DNA of 64,000 nt from Brevibacillus massiliensis (lineage in GTDB: Bacteria; Bacillota; Bacilli; Brevibacillales; Brevibacillaceae). The notes below the pieces were generated by a model. The model made no database searches. It was not told the origin of the DNA and saw nothing but the letters and a program-made list of their open reading frames with translations. A program made the position numbers and the translations under genes. The DNA lies in NCBI RefSeq assembly GCF_000311785.1, contig NZ_HE978546.1, positions 92,147 to 156,146 on the forward strand. Direction: 5' to 3'. The number at the start of each line of letters is the position of its first letter. Position 1 is the first letter of the stretch. Shown in pieces: positions 27,020 through 36,983 of this stretch.

Positions 27020-28168
27020 ATGCAGATGTCCAAGTTTATGACGCCTGAAATCATCTTCGGGCAGCAGGCGATCTCCCAGACCGGCGAAAGTCTCGTCAGG
27101 TTGGGAGCGACGCGCGTCTTTCTGGTCAGCGACCCGGGAGTGGTCAACGCCGGGTGGGTAGAACAGGTCATCCATTACCTGAAAGCAAGCGGCCTGGATT
27201 ACAGCCTGTGGACGGAAGTGACGCCCAATCCCAAGGATTACGAAGTCCACGCGGGTGTCGTCGCATACCGCGATTGCGGATGCAATGCCATCCTGGGAGT
27301 CGGCGGGGGCAGCGCGATCGACGCGACCAAGGCGATCGCGCTGCTCGGGACAAACGGCGGGAGCATCCACCAGTATGAGGGCGTGGACAAAATCACCCGG
27401 CCCCTGCCTCCGATGGTGATGGTGCCGACAACGGCGGGAGCCGGTTCGGAAATATCGCAATTTTCCATCATCGGCGATACCGCACGGAAAGTGAAAATGA
27501 CGATCATCTCCAAATCGCTCATCCCCGACATCGCGATTATCGACCCGCAGACGCTCACCACAAAAGACAAGCGGCTGACAGCCAACACGGGAATGGACGC
27601 GCTGACCCACGCCATCGAATCGTACATCTCCCTGGCAGCGACGCCGCTCACAGAGGTGTTGTCCCTGCAGGCGATGCGGCTCATCTCCCAGTATCTGCGG
27701 CCGTCCGCCGCCAGCCAGTACAATGCCGAGGCCAAACAGGCGATGGCGATGGCAAGCTTGCAGGCCGGCATCGCTTTTTCCAACGCCATCCTGGGCGCGG
27801 TCCACGCCATGTCCCACCAATTGGGCGGGCTGCTCGACCTGCCCCACGGAGAGGTAAACGCGATCCTGCTCCCCTACGTGCTGGAGTACAATTACATCGC
27901 CGCTCCCGAACGCTACAAGAATATCGCCGAAGCGCTCGGCGAGAACACAGCCGGTCTAAGCCTGCACGACTCGTCCCGCCTGGCGCTGAAAGCAGTGAAG
28001 GACTTGGCGCGAGATCTGGATATACCGGAGTCTCTGGCATCGCTCGGCCTGCTTCCGGAGCACATCGACCTGCTCAGCTCCCACGCCGTGCTCGACGTCT
28101 GCATGGCGACCAATCCGCGGGACATGACCGTCCAGGACGTGATCAGCATTTTCCACAAAGCGCTCTAG
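27020..28168 (+). CDS. Iron-containing alcohol dehydrogenase (ErcA/AdhB-like)
   Basis: 382 aa. NAD site: LGVGGGSAIDATKAIALL; PTTAGAGSE; metal-binding set: IDPQTL, then MDALTHAIESYIS, AVHAMSHQLGGLLDLPHGEV with the His ligands. The ATG at 27020 follows AAAGGAGG. It is 10 bp upstream of a histidine kinase gene and part of the same operon as a response regulator, the arrangement known for ErcA-type dehydrogenases, some of which help signal alcohol rather than only oxidise it. Confidence 0.92.
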   Translation: MQMSKFMTPEIIFGQQAISQTGESLVRLGATRVFLVSDPGVVNAGWVEQVIHYLKASGLDYSLWTEVTPNPKDYEVHAGVVAYRDCGCNAILGVGGGSAIDATKAIALLGTNGGSIHQYEGVDKITRPLPPMVMVPTTAGAGSEISQFSIIGDTARKVKMTIISKSLIPDIAIIDPQTLTTKDKRLTANTGMDALTHAIESYISLAATPLTEVLSLQAMRLISQYLRPSAASQYNAEAKQAMAMASLQAGIAFSNAILGAVHAMSHQLGGLLDLPHGEVNAILLPYVLEYNYIAAPERYKNIAEALGENTAGLSLHDSSRLALKAVKDLARDLDIPESLASLGLLPEHIDLLSSHAVLDVCMATNPRDMTVQDVISIFHKAL

Positions 28169-28178
28169 GAGGATGCCG

Positions 28179-29489
28179 ATGCTGCCGAAACAAGAAATCC
28201 TGCAAAAACTGACCGGGATTCACTCTTCGCGAAAGACGTATTACGCCGAGCTGGCATTTCTGATCGAGGAGATGAAAAAGAAGAACAAACAGCTTGAGGT
28301 CATCAATCAGCTGACCAAGATACAGATAAGCGCATCCTGGCAGGAGGTGAGCAGCTACATCGCGGCCCAGTTGTCGCTATTGATTCCATTCGACTCGTTT
28401 GCACTCACGCTGGTGAAAGGCTCTACGCTCTCCTCCTACATCTCGACCCTGGAGCAGTCGGAGTGGCGCTGCCAAACGCTGGTCAAGCCCGTCAAGCATC
28501 CCCCTGCCCTGGGGCTTGACCAGCTGGAGAACGTGATGCAGGCCGCCTTCCCCGCTCACCGCTTCACATCCATCTCCCTGCGCAGCCACCTCAATCAGGT
28601 GTTGGGTTTTCTCACCCTGCTGCACCATGGCAAGCAGAAAGCAGATGCGGAGGAAGTCGCCTTGTTCAGGCTGATCGCCGAGCACGTCGGCGTAGCGATC
28701 GAGAATATCATTCTGTTCCAGGATGTGTGCGAAAAGGTAGGGCTCGAAGCCCAGCTTGTCCAGTCGGCCAAAATGGCCGCCATCGGAGAGATGGCAGCGG
28801 GAATCGCCCATGAATTGAACAGCCCGCTTACCGCCATTCTCGGCAACGCCCAGTTCCTGATGCGGGAAGCCGCTTCAGGGACGCTTCACCCATTGATGAA
28901 GGACATCTACCAATGCGGGGTGCGCTGCAAAAAGATCATCCAGAACCTGCTGACCTTTTCGCGACAAGAGGAATACGCTTTTGAATGCCTGGCGTTGAAC
29001 GACCTGATCGACGATGTCCTGGGACTGATCGGCTACCAGCTGGCGGTTTCCGGGATTGAGATCCAGCAAAAGCGGTCATCGTCCGCTCTCTCGTTCCACG
29101 GCAGCCGCCACCAGATTGAACAGGTGCTGATCAACCTGCTGTTAAACGCGAGGGATGCGCTGAACGGGCGTGAGCATCCGCAGATCATCATCGAAACCTT
29201 TCTGCTTGAGGAAGAAGCTGCCTGGGTCGGACTGTCGATCCGCGATAACGGCGCCGGCATCCAACCGGAGCATCTTCCGCAGATCTTTCAACCCTTCTTT
29301 ACGACCAAGGAGAGCGCCAAGGGAACGGGACTTGGCTTGTCTGTCAGTCTGGGGATCACCGAGTCGCACGGCGGCAGGCTGTTTGCCGAAAGTGAACGGA
29401 ACCGCTACAGCAAGTTTACCCTGCTTTTGCCATTGAAAAAGCCAAAGGAGGATGCAGATGGCGAGGAACCACGTGCTGGTTGTGGATGA
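28179..29489 (+). CDS. Soluble sensor histidine kinase
   Basis: 436 aa with no membrane helix. N-terminal coiled-coil (residues about 20-45), a GAF-like sensor region (about 45-185), then HisKA with AAIGEMAAGIAHELNSPLTA (His phosphorylation site near residue 207), N box INLLLNARDAL, G boxes DNGAGI and GTGLGLSVS. The second ATG (28179) is used because GGAGG lies 6 bp before it. It is sandwiched between the iron alcohol dehydrogenase and a sigma-54 response regulator, so it likely senses an internal product of alcohol oxidation. Confidence 0.92.
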   Translation: MLPKQEILQKLTGIHSSRKTYYAELAFLIEEMKKKNKQLEVINQLTKIQISASWQEVSSYIAAQLSLLIPFDSFALTLVKGSTLSSYISTLEQSEWRCQTLVKPVKHPPALGLDQLENVMQAAFPAHRFTSISLRSHLNQVLGFLTLLHHGKQKADAEEVALFRLIAEHVGVAIENIILFQDVCEKVGLEAQLVQSAKMAAIGEMAAGIAHELNSPLTAILGNAQFLMREAASGTLHPLMKDIYQCGVRCKKIIQNLLTFSRQEEYAFECLALNDLIDDVLGLIGYQLAVSGIEIQQKRSSSALSFHGSRHQIEQVLINLLLNARDALNGREHPQIIIETFLLEEEAAWVGLSIRDNGAGIQPEHLPQIFQPFFTTKESAKGTGLGLSVSLGITESHGGRLFAESERNRYSKFTLLLPLKKPKEDADGEEPRAGCG

Positions 29490-30909
29490 CGAACAAGAAG
29501 TCACGTCTTTTTTCACCTATTTTCTCAAGCAGAAAAACTGCGATGTCACAGCCGCCAACTCGGGAAGGGAAGTAGACAGGCTGGTAGCCGAGAGGCACGC
29601 AAGCTTCGATGCCGCCCTGATCGATCTGAAGCTGCCCGACGCCAACGGACTCGACCTGTTGACCCGGATAAAATCGGCATATCCCTCCTGCGGCGTCCTG
29701 ATCATGACCGGCTACAGCACGATCAAATCTGCCGTCACCGCGATCCAGAGAGGGGCCAGGGACTACCTGGAAAAGCCGTTTGACGACCTGGACAGCCTGG
29801 AGGGCGTGATCGACTCCGTCCTGGACGAACCTTTGAAGCTGGCGGATGAACTGTCCCGCGAGGCAGCCCACTACGGCATCGTGTACGCCCCCGGCGGACC
29901 GATGGAAAAGTTGATCAGCGTCGCCCGCAAGTTGGCCAAAAAGGCGATCAACGTGCTGATCGAAGGGGAGACAGGCACCGGCAAGGAGCTGTTGGCCCGC
30001 TACCTGCACGGATCCAGCCTGCGGGCCCAGTATCCGTTCGTCGCGCTCAACTGCGGGGCGGTCCCCGAGACCCTGCTGGAGAGTGAGCTGTTCGGATATG
30101 AACGGGGGGCTTTTACCGGGGCCCTCAAGCCGCGTAAAGGCTTCTTTGAATTGGCCAATAACGGCACCCTGTTCCTCGACGAGATCGGCGAAGCTCCCCC
30201 CTCCATTCAGGTAAAGCTGCTTCGGGCTTTGGAGACGGGCGAATACATGAAGGTGGGCGGCGAGCACGTAGCCAAGGCCAATATCCGCTTTCTCTCCGCC
30301 ACCAACCGGGCGCTCGAACAAGAAGTTACCGCGAAGCGGTTTCGCCAGGATCTGCTCTACCGCCTCGAAGGGGTAAAACTGACGATTCCTCCGCTGCGGG
30401 AGAGAGCCGGCGACATTCCGTTGATCGCTCATTCATACCTGGAAAAGCGATTCGGCTCTTCGTGCCGGATCGATCCGGCGGCGCTGGCCCTGTTGCAGTC
30501 CTACGAATGGCCGGGAAACGTCAGGCAGCTGATCAACGTATTAAACCAGGCCATTGCCATCCACGAATGTGAAGTGCTCCGTCCAGAGCATCTTCCCCCG
30601 CAGATTGCCAGCCAGACCCCGGCAGCAGGCGGCAGCGCAGCCGGGGCCAAAGCCGAAGCTGCCGCCGTCTGCGATCGCATCGACCGGGAGTGTGAGCGGT
30701 TTGTCGAGGCGATTATCGGAAACATGGGCCCGGTGGAAGAATTTGATTTTGATTATGCGGTCAAACGAGTCAAATTGCTGGAGGCGGAAGTCGGACGAAA
30801 GGCAATCGAACAGGGGTTGGCAAAGACGAAAGGTGACAGGCAGCTGCTGAGCGAAACATGGAACATCAGCAAGCGGACGATCCGCTACTTTCTCAATGAA
30901 AAGGCGTGA
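29458..30909 (+). CDS. NtrC-type sigma-54 response regulator
   Basis: 483 aa. Receiver domain (residues 1-120) with VVDDEQEVTSFF, phospho-acceptor Asp in DAALIDLKLPD and MTGYSTIKSAV; AAA+ domain with Walker A GETGTGKE, the sigma-54 contact loop GAFTGA, and Walker B GTLFLDEIG; C-terminal HTH ending RTIRYFLNEKA. It overlaps the kinase gene by 32 bp and uses the second ATG after GGAGG. Phosphorylation would activate sigma-54 promoters of the alcohol/aldehyde locus; the one seen nearby is upstream of the aldehyde dehydrogenase. Confidence 0.93.
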   Translation: MARNHVLVVDDEQEVTSFFTYFLKQKNCDVTAANSGREVDRLVAERHASFDAALIDLKLPDANGLDLLTRIKSAYPSCGVLIMTGYSTIKSAVTAIQRGARDYLEKPFDDLDSLEGVIDSVLDEPLKLADELSREAAHYGIVYAPGGPMEKLISVARKLAKKAINVLIEGETGTGKELLARYLHGSSLRAQYPFVALNCGAVPETLLESELFGYERGAFTGALKPRKGFFELANNGTLFLDEIGEAPPSIQVKLLRALETGEYMKVGGEHVAKANIRFLSATNRALEQEVTAKRFRQDLLYRLEGVKLTIPPLRERAGDIPLIAHSYLEKRFGSSCRIDPAALALLQSYEWPGNVRQLINVLNQAIAIHECEVLRPEHLPPQIASQTPAAGGSAAGAKAEAAAVCDRIDRECERFVEAIIGNMGPVEEFDFDYAVKRVKLLEAEVGRKAIEQGLAKTKGDRQLLSETWNISKRTIRYFLNEKA

Positions 30910-30913
30910 AGCG

Positions 30914-32684
30914 CTACTGCTGCATTCTGCCGGGGGATTTCTTATACTGGATCCCGTATCCCCTGATTTTGCGATAGAGCGTATTCCGGCCGATGTTCAG
31001 CAGGCTGGCGGCGCGGGCAATATTGCCGTTCGTCTCCTGCAATACCTCTTCGATTGTTTTTCGTTCGTTCTCGCGAAGGGAAAACGTTCCCTCTTCCTGC
31101 CGATCCCAGGGAGTGTCGACGACGATATGTTCCGCTTCGATCACTCCCCCCTCGGCGAGAAACGACGCTTGCAGCAGGACGGAGAGAAGCTCGCGGATAT
31201 TATGGATGGCGCTCCAGCAGCTGGAGTGCCGCGGGCGACAAGGTTTTGGGCTGTTCGGCATGTTTTTGCAGCAGGTGCTCCGCCAACTGCCGGATGTCCT
31301 TTCGCTGGCGCAGCGCAGGCAGATGTATGGTGATCCCTTTCAAGCGGTAAAACAGGTCGGCGCGAAAACGACCCGCCTGGACCTCCTCAAACAAATTCCG
31401 ATGAGTAGCGGCGATGATGCGGACATCTACTCTTCTCGATTTGACGCTGCCGACGGGGGTGACGGTTTTTTCCTGCAGGACGCGCAGCAGTGCCGCCTGG
31501 GCCCGCACCGACATGTCGCCAATCTCATCGAGGAACAGCGTGCCGCCGTCCGCCGCCTGAAATTTGCCGATGCCGCCCTCCCTGTTGGCCCCGGTAAAAG
31601 CGCCTTTTTCGTAGCCAAACAGCTCGCTTTCGATCAGCGTATCGGGAATCGCGCTGCAGTTGACGGCAACAAATGGCCCGCGTTCGCTCTGTGTATGTAT
31701 CGCCTGGGCAAACAGCTCCTTTCCCGTTCCGCTTTCCCCGGTCAAAAGGACCGGAAGCTGGCTGCAGGAGGCTTTTTTCGCCAATTCCTTTACCTGTACG
31801 ATCGCCGGGCAAGAACCGAAGATATCGGAAAATGTATAGAGCGGCGGCTGCCGACTGCTCGCGGAAGTCGCGGGACTTTCTTTAATCGCGACAGAGCGGT
31901 ACAGCTTATGGGTGTCGTCTTTGAGCGTGATGATCTGGAAGTTGTGATCAGACGGCAGTTCTGCTCCCAGGCAATTGCCGAGCAGCCTCATCGCCGACGG
32001 GTTGGCCCCTGTTATCCGGCGGTCGCCGTCCAGCGTTAAAAGCGGCAAGGGGTGGCGCTCTCTGATCGTCTCCAGCTGCTGCAGCGTGATCAAATGCTCT
32101 GCCCTCATCTCCTGGACCAGCATGCGGTTTTGGAAGACGTCCGCCGCCAGGGAAGCAGCACTTGCAAGCACTGGATGAAAGGTCTCCTTGAGGCCGCTGA
32201 TATTGACGACCCCCAGCAGCTCGCCGGCGCGATCGAAGATGGGAGCGGAAGCGCAGGTGAGAAAGTGGTTTTCGCGGAAAAAATGTTGGCTTCCTTTGAC
32301 CAGCGCAGGCCTCTTTTCTTCAATCGCCACCCCGATGGCATTCGTGCCTTTTTTGGTTTCATGCCAGTTGGCTCCTACCTGAAGCTGCACGCGCGCCGCC
32401 CGTGAGGCGAAAGCCGCGTCGCCGCTGGCGTAGAGGATTGTTCCTTCCGGGTCCGTCAAAAATACGACACTGCCGGATTGGATAATCAGCGGATACAGCT
32501 TTTCAAAGACAGCTTCCGCATGCGGAAACAAGAAATCGTACCGGCTTTGCAATTCCTTGATCGAGGTGCCGGTCAGCAGCTGGTCATCCGCTTTTTCACT
32601 CTGCTTCAAGCCGATGTCCCGACATCTCTTCCAGGATTGTTCGATGTAGTCGGTCGGCTCTGAAAGGGGATCCTGATATGGCAA
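30914..32684 (-). pseudogene. AcoR-like sigma-54 activator with 8-bp deletion
   Basis: Intact reading would give about 590 residues: N-terminal GAF region (LQVGANWHETKKGTNAIGVA), AAA+ with LTGESGTGKELF, YEKGAFTGANREG and GGTLFLDEIGDM, and a Fis-type HTH (NIARAASLLNIGRNTLYRKI). The first frame ends at TAA 31200 just where HPWPGNIREL is expected: the sequence goes from HP straight to NIREL in another frame, which fits loss of 8 bp. The HTH is cut off, so DNA binding should fail. A TTG start at 32684 follows AAAGGAGG. It is divergent from the aldehyde dehydrogenase it would have controlled. Confidence 0.88.
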
Positions 32685-32745
32685 GAAAGCAGCCTCCTTT
32701 CCTCTTCCTCTCCACATATTACTATATAAGTGAGAATATTTTAAA

Positions 32746-32785
32746 TGTTCCATTCCGGTTCACCCGACTGCTCCATTATGGAACA
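32746..32785. promoter_or_regulatory. Candidate enhancer site (UAS) for an AcoR-type activator
   Basis: TGTTCCAT (32746-32753) and ATGGAACA (32778-32785) form an inverted repeat; the right arm also lies in the palindrome TCCATTATGGA. The site is centred about 75 bp upstream of the -24 box, as expected for an enhancer. Confidence 0.6.
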
Positions 32786-32836
32786 GCTGCGTAATAAAAT
32801 CTCACATGCGGCCCAGGAATGACAGCATCGGCGGCA

Positions 32837-32853
32837 TTGGCACCCTCCTTGCA
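32837..32853 (+). promoter_or_regulatory. Sigma-54 (-24/-12) promoter of the aldehyde dehydrogenase
   Basis: TTGGCAC, 5 bp, TTGCA: GG at 32839-32840 and GC at 32851-32852 with the required 10 bp between them. A near-consensus match, 37 bp before the start codon. Confidence 0.9.
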
Positions 32854-32889
32854 ATGACACATGTCTAAACACGATGAGGAGGTATGTCC

Positions 32890-34409
32890 ATGATCTACGC
32901 ACAACCGGGTCAGGCCGGGTCTAAAGTCACTTTTAAAAAGCGGTACGACAACTTTATTGGCGGAAAGTGGGTTCCGCCGGTAAAAGGCGAGTTCTTTGAG
33001 AACATTTCCCCGGTGAACGGGGCTGTTTTCTGCGAAATTCCCCGCTCCACGGCAGAAGATATCGAGGCCGCACTCGACGCCGCCCACGCGGCAAAAGACG
33101 CCTGGGGACGAACGTCCGCGGCGGAACGCTCCCGGATCCTGCTGCAAATCGCCGACCGCATGGAAGCCAACCTGGAGATGCTCGCCGTCGCCGAAACATG
33201 GGATAACGGAAAACCCATCCGCGAAGCCCTGGCCGCCGACCTCCCGCTGGCCATCGATCACTTCCGCTACTTTGCCGGGTGTATCCGGGCGCAGGAAGGA
33301 ACGCTGTCGCAGATCGACAACGATACGGTGGCCTACCACTTCCACGAGCCGCTCGGCGTCGTCGGGCAAATCATCCCCTGGAACTTCCCGCTACTGATGG
33401 CGACCTGGAAGCTGGCTCCCGCTCTGGCGGCAGGAAACTGCGTCGTACTGAAACCGGCGGAACAAACCCCGGCCTCGGTGCTCGTCTTCGTCGAGCTGAT
33501 CGCTGACCTGCTGCCCCCGGGCGTCCTCAACATCGTCAACGGGTTTGGCTTGGAAGCCGGCAAACCGCTCGCCTCCAGCAGCCGCATCGCCAAGATCGCC
33601 TTTACGGGCGAGACGACTACAGGGCGTCTGATCATGCAGTACGCTTCCCAGAACATCATCCCGGTCACCCTCGAGCTGGGCGGAAAATCTCCCAACATAT
33701 TCTTTGAGGACGTATTCGCCAAAGACGACGCCTTCCTCAACAAAGCGATCGAGGGATTCGTCATGTTCGCCCTCAATCAAGGCGAAGTGTGCACATGTCC
33801 GTCCCGGGCGCTGATCCAGGAGTCGATCTACGACCAGTTTATGGAAACGCCCTGGCCCGGGTAAAACAAATCAAGCAGGGAAATCCGCTGGATACCGAGA
33901 CGATGATCGGTGCGCAAGCCTCCACCGAGCAAGTTGATAAAATCTTGTCCTACATCGAAATCGGCAAGCAGGAAGGCGCGAAAGTGCTAGCCGGCGGGGA
34001 ACGGACTGTGCTTCCCGGAGAGTTGGAACAAGGCTTGTACATCCAGCCTACCGTCTTCGAAGGCAAGAACAACATGCGGATCTTCCAGGAAGAGATCTTC
34101 GGGCCGGTCGTCGCCGTTACGACCTTCTCCACGCAAGAAGAGGCGCTGGCGATCGCGAACGACACGCTCTACGGCCTTGGTGCGGGCGTATGGACCAGGG
34201 ACGGCAGCACGGCGTTCCGGATGGGCAGAAGCATTCAAGCCGGCCGCGTCTGGACGAACTGCTACCACGCTTACCCTGCCCATGCCGCGTTCGGCGGGTA
34301 CAAGGTCTCCGGGATCGGCAGAGAAACCCATAAGATGATGCTGGATCACTACCAGCAGACCAAAAACCTGCTCGTCAGCTACAGCCCGGACGCATTGGGC
34401 TTCTTCTAG
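32890..34409 (+). pseudogene. Aldehyde dehydrogenase with frameshift
   Basis: About 506 residues in two frames; acts on acetaldehyde-type substrates with NAD in intact relatives. First frame: [45 protein letters not shown] (catalytic Glu) and [20 protein letters not shown] (catalytic Cys). It breaks near 33846 after DQFME; the second frame resumes [23 protein letters not shown] and runs to the normal end. A single missing base explains it. The second ATG (32890) fits GGAGGT better. The downstream DUF779 gene is typical company. Confidence 0.9.
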
Positions 34410-34417
34410 AGGATGCC

Positions 34418-34795
34418 ATGGCCCAGGTAGAAAAGGTGTTGGCCACAGAAGCGGCCCTGCAGCTGATCGAACGCCTGAAAGAAAAACACGGCCCGCTGAT
34501 GTTTCACCAATCCGGAGGCTGCTGTGACGGCAGCTCGCCGATGTGCTTTCCCTTGGGTGAATTTATGGTGGGCGACAGTGACGTCTGTCTGGGAGAAATC
34601 GGCGGCTGCCCGTTCTATATGAGCCGGGCCCAGTATGAGTACTGGAAGCATACGCAGCTCGTGATCGATGTGGTCGAAGGCCGCGGCGGAATGTTTTCCC
34701 TGGAAGGTCCGGAGGGACTGCGCTTTTTGACCCGTTCCCGGGTCTTTCAACCAGAAGAGTACGAACAGCTTCAGGAGGAGTGGAAAAACACGTAG
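34418..34795 (+). CDS. DUF779 protein, aldehyde-dehydrogenase companion
   Basis: 125 aa with the family pattern FHQSGGCCDGSSPMCFPLGE and the later GGCPFYMSRAQYEYWKHT. Five Cys in the first two-thirds suggest metal or redox binding. Almost always found next to acetaldehyde-type dehydrogenases; biochemical role not established. It lies 8 bp after the aldehyde dehydrogenase and ends the operon. Confidence 0.88.
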   Translation: MAQVEKVLATEAALQLIERLKEKHGPLMFHQSGGCCDGSSPMCFPLGEFMVGDSDVCLGEIGGCPFYMSRAQYEYWKHTQLVIDVVEGRGGMFSLEGPEGLRFLTRSRVFQPEEYEQLQEEWKNT

Positions 34796-34812
34796 AGTAG
34801 AGATTTAGGAAG

Positions 34813-34853
34813 AAAGCCGGATTTCTGCGCAGTGTGCAGGATCCGGCTTTTTT
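34813..34853. terminator. Terminator after DUF779 gene
   Basis: AAGCCGGAT pairs with ATCCGGCTT, followed by a run of T on the plus strand; an inner CTGCGCAGTGTGCAG adds to the stem. Confidence 0.85.
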
Positions 34854-34876
34854 TGCCTTATTCCAGGGCAGCGCTG

Positions 34877-35653
34877 CTAGACGGAGTAACTGTAGGCTCG
34901 CTGCTTGACGATCGCCACACCCTCCGTTCCCCGTGCCATCACTTTGTCTAAAATGACTCTCTCAAAATGGGCAAAACCGTGATCTCTTGCGCGCGGCCTG
35001 GGGAGACTGATAGGAAGGTCCAGCGCAACCCTCCCTTTTTCCAGTACGATCACGCGATCTGCCAGTGTTACGGCTTCACTCACATCATGCGTCACCAAAA
35101 TGGCGGAAAATTTCTGTTCCAGCCACAGCTCTTCTATCAACTGCTGCATTTCAATCCGGGTCAGCGCGTCCAGCGCACCCAATGGTTCATCAAGCAGGAG
35201 CAGCCTTGGCTCCCCTGCCAAAGCCCTGGCCAGCGCAACCCGCTGCCGCTGCCCTCCCGATAAAACACGGGGCCATTCGGCGGCCCGGTCGGCAAGACCG
35301 ACAAGCTGCAAGACCTCCTCGGCACTTATCCGTGATTCTGACTTGATACCGATCTGCACATTGTCAATCACTCTCTGCCAGGGAAGCAGTCTGGCCTCCT
35401 GGAACATCATCCGGACATCAGCGTGAACACCGGTAACCGGTTGGTTATCCAGCAAAATCTTCCCTTCACTCGGCTGGTCCAGACCGGATATCAGCCGCAG
35501 CAAGGTGCTTTTGCCGCAGCCGCTTCGCCCGACAACGGCGACAAACTCTCCGGGGGGAATCATCAATTGAAGCCCCTGTAACACACGGGTGCTGCCAAAC
35601 GCTTTGCCGACCCCCTGTACATCGAGGCAAATGCCCGAGCGGCCTCTTTTCAT
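34877..35653 (-). CDS. ssuB: Aliphatic sulfonate ABC transporter ATP-binding protein SsuB
   Basis: 258 aa. Walker [13 protein letters not shown] near residue 42, Q-loop [13 protein letters not shown] (the RLLPW variant is typical of Ssu/Tau/nitrate importers), signature [16 protein letters not shown], Walker [14 protein letters not shown]. Energises import of sulfonates by SsuAC. Last gene of the 12-gene organosulfur operon, 23 bp after ssuC. Confidence 0.92.
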   Translation of the reverse strand: MKRGRSGICLDVQGVGKAFGSTRVLQGLQLMIPPGEFVAVVGRSGCGKSTLLRLISGLDQPSEGKILLDNQPVTGVHADVRMMFQEARLLPWQRVIDNVQIGIKSESRISAEEVLQLVGLADRAAEWPRVLSGGQRQRVALARALAGEPRLLLLDEPLGALDALTRIEMQQLIEELWLEQKFSAILVTHDVSEAVTLADRVIVLEKGRVALDLPISLPRPRARDHGFAHFERVILDKVMARGTEGVAIVKQRAYSYSV

Positions 35654-35676
35654 ACCATCACCTCTCGCTTGTGGGA

Positions 35677-36441
35677 TCAGTCATTGTAGCCGGGATGCCA
35701 GCGCAAGCATCTTCTTTCCAGCAGCCTGGCGATGACATCAGACAGTTTGCCCAGCAGCGCATACAGCAGGATGCTGAGCAGGACGACGTCCATCTGCATG
35801 AATTCACGGGCATTGGTCGCCATATAGCCAATCCCGGAGTCGGATGCAATCGTCTCCGCCACGATCAGGGAGATCCACATCACCCCGAGCGCATAGCGTA
35901 CGCCAACCAGTATCGAGGGCAGGGCCCCCGGAAAAATCACCTTCCAAAACAGCTTTGCGCCGCGCAGGCCGTACACCCTCCCCATTTCGATCAGGCCGGG
36001 ATCAACCGTGCGAATCCCGTGAAAGGTATTGACATAAACCGGAAACAGCACGCCTAAAGCGACGAGAAACAGCTTGCCCGTCTCGCCAATTCCGAACCAG
36101 AAGATCACGAGAGGGATTAGGGCCAGGTGAGGAATCGTTCTGATCATCTGCACAGGTGTATCCAGCAGCTTTTCTGCGATCGGAAACAAGCCGTTGCCCA
36201 ATCCAAGCAGAAAACCGATGCTCCCGCCGACGGCGAAACCGATCGCCGCCCGCCTGGCGCTAACGCCGATGTATTCCGCCAATTCTCCGCTTTCGATCAA
36301 TTGAACAGACGCGGCCAGCACTTGAACGGGAGTCGGGGACAAGCCAAACAGCTGCCAGCACAGGATGAACAGAAGCGGAATACTCCACGGAATCAAGGTT
36401 TTTGCGGACAGCTTTTTAAACGAGGCTCTCAAAGCGATCAC
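35677..36441 (-). CDS. ssuC: Aliphatic sulfonate ABC transporter permease SsuC
   Basis: 254 aa with six membrane helices; the EAA loop is [20 protein letters not shown], followed by [20 protein letters not shown], standard for SsuC/TauC permeases. Overlaps ssuE by 4 bp. Confidence 0.92.
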   Translation of the reverse strand: MIALRASFKKLSAKTLIPWSIPLLFILCWQLFGLSPTPVQVLAASVQLIESGELAEYIGVSARRAAIGFAVGGSIGFLLGLGNGLFPIAEKLLDTPVQMIRTIPHLALIPLVIFWFGIGETGKLFLVALGVLFPVYVNTFHGIRTVDPGLIEMGRVYGLRGAKLFWKVIFPGALPSILVGVRYALGVMWISLIVAETIASDSGIGYMATNAREFMQMDVVLLSILLYALLGKLSDVIARLLERRCLRWHPGYND

Positions 36442-36983
36442 CTGTCTTTGCCTGCAAGTTGAATCAATTTGTCCAGGGATCGATCCAAGCGCTGCACAAT
36501 CTCCTCGCTGATGACAACCCCTTGCGGATCGTCTCTTTGGATCTGCGAATCCACGGCATACACACCGCTCAAGACATGTTCGGCACCGAGCGCTGCCAGC
36601 ACCGGCTTCAGCGCGTAATCAAGCATCAACAGATGGGACAGGGTTCTGCCAACGGCCAGGGGAAGAATCACTTTGTCGGCAAGCCCTTTTTGCGGCAGCA
36701 GGTCGAGATACGCCTTCAACACGCCTGTGTATGATGCTTTGTAAACAGGCGTAGCTACCACAACGGCATCGGCCTGCTCAATCAAGCGATTTGCCTGGAC
36801 AATGGCGGTACTGTCAAATCGGGCGGACAGCAAATCTTCCGGAGGAAGATCGCGGACGTTGACGAAATCAACCTGCAGCCCGGCTTCGCTCAACACTTTC
36901 CCGTCGTAGTCCAACACGCCGTTGATACGCGACGAAGCGGAGATGCTTCCCGATAGAATGACGATTCCAGGCATTGCCGACAC
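36438..36983 (-). CDS. ssuE: NAD(P)H-dependent FMN reductase SsuE
   Basis: 181 aa flavodoxin-like protein: the FMN-phosphate loop reads [16 protein letters not shown] and the flavin contact [20 protein letters not shown]. It makes reduced FMN for the SsuD/SfnG-type monooxygenases of the operon. The ATG at 36983 follows AGGGGGTG and lies inside the degraded end of the upstream ssuD copy. Confidence 0.9.
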   Translation of the reverse strand: MSAMPGIVILSGSISASSRINGVLDYDGKVLSEAGLQVDFVNVRDLPPEDLLSARFDSTAIVQANRLIEQADAVVVATPVYKASYTGVLKAYLDLLPQKGLADKVILPLAVGRTLSHLLMLDYALKPVLAALGAEHVLSGVYAVDSQIQRDDPQGVVISEEIVQRLDRSLDKLIQLAGKDR

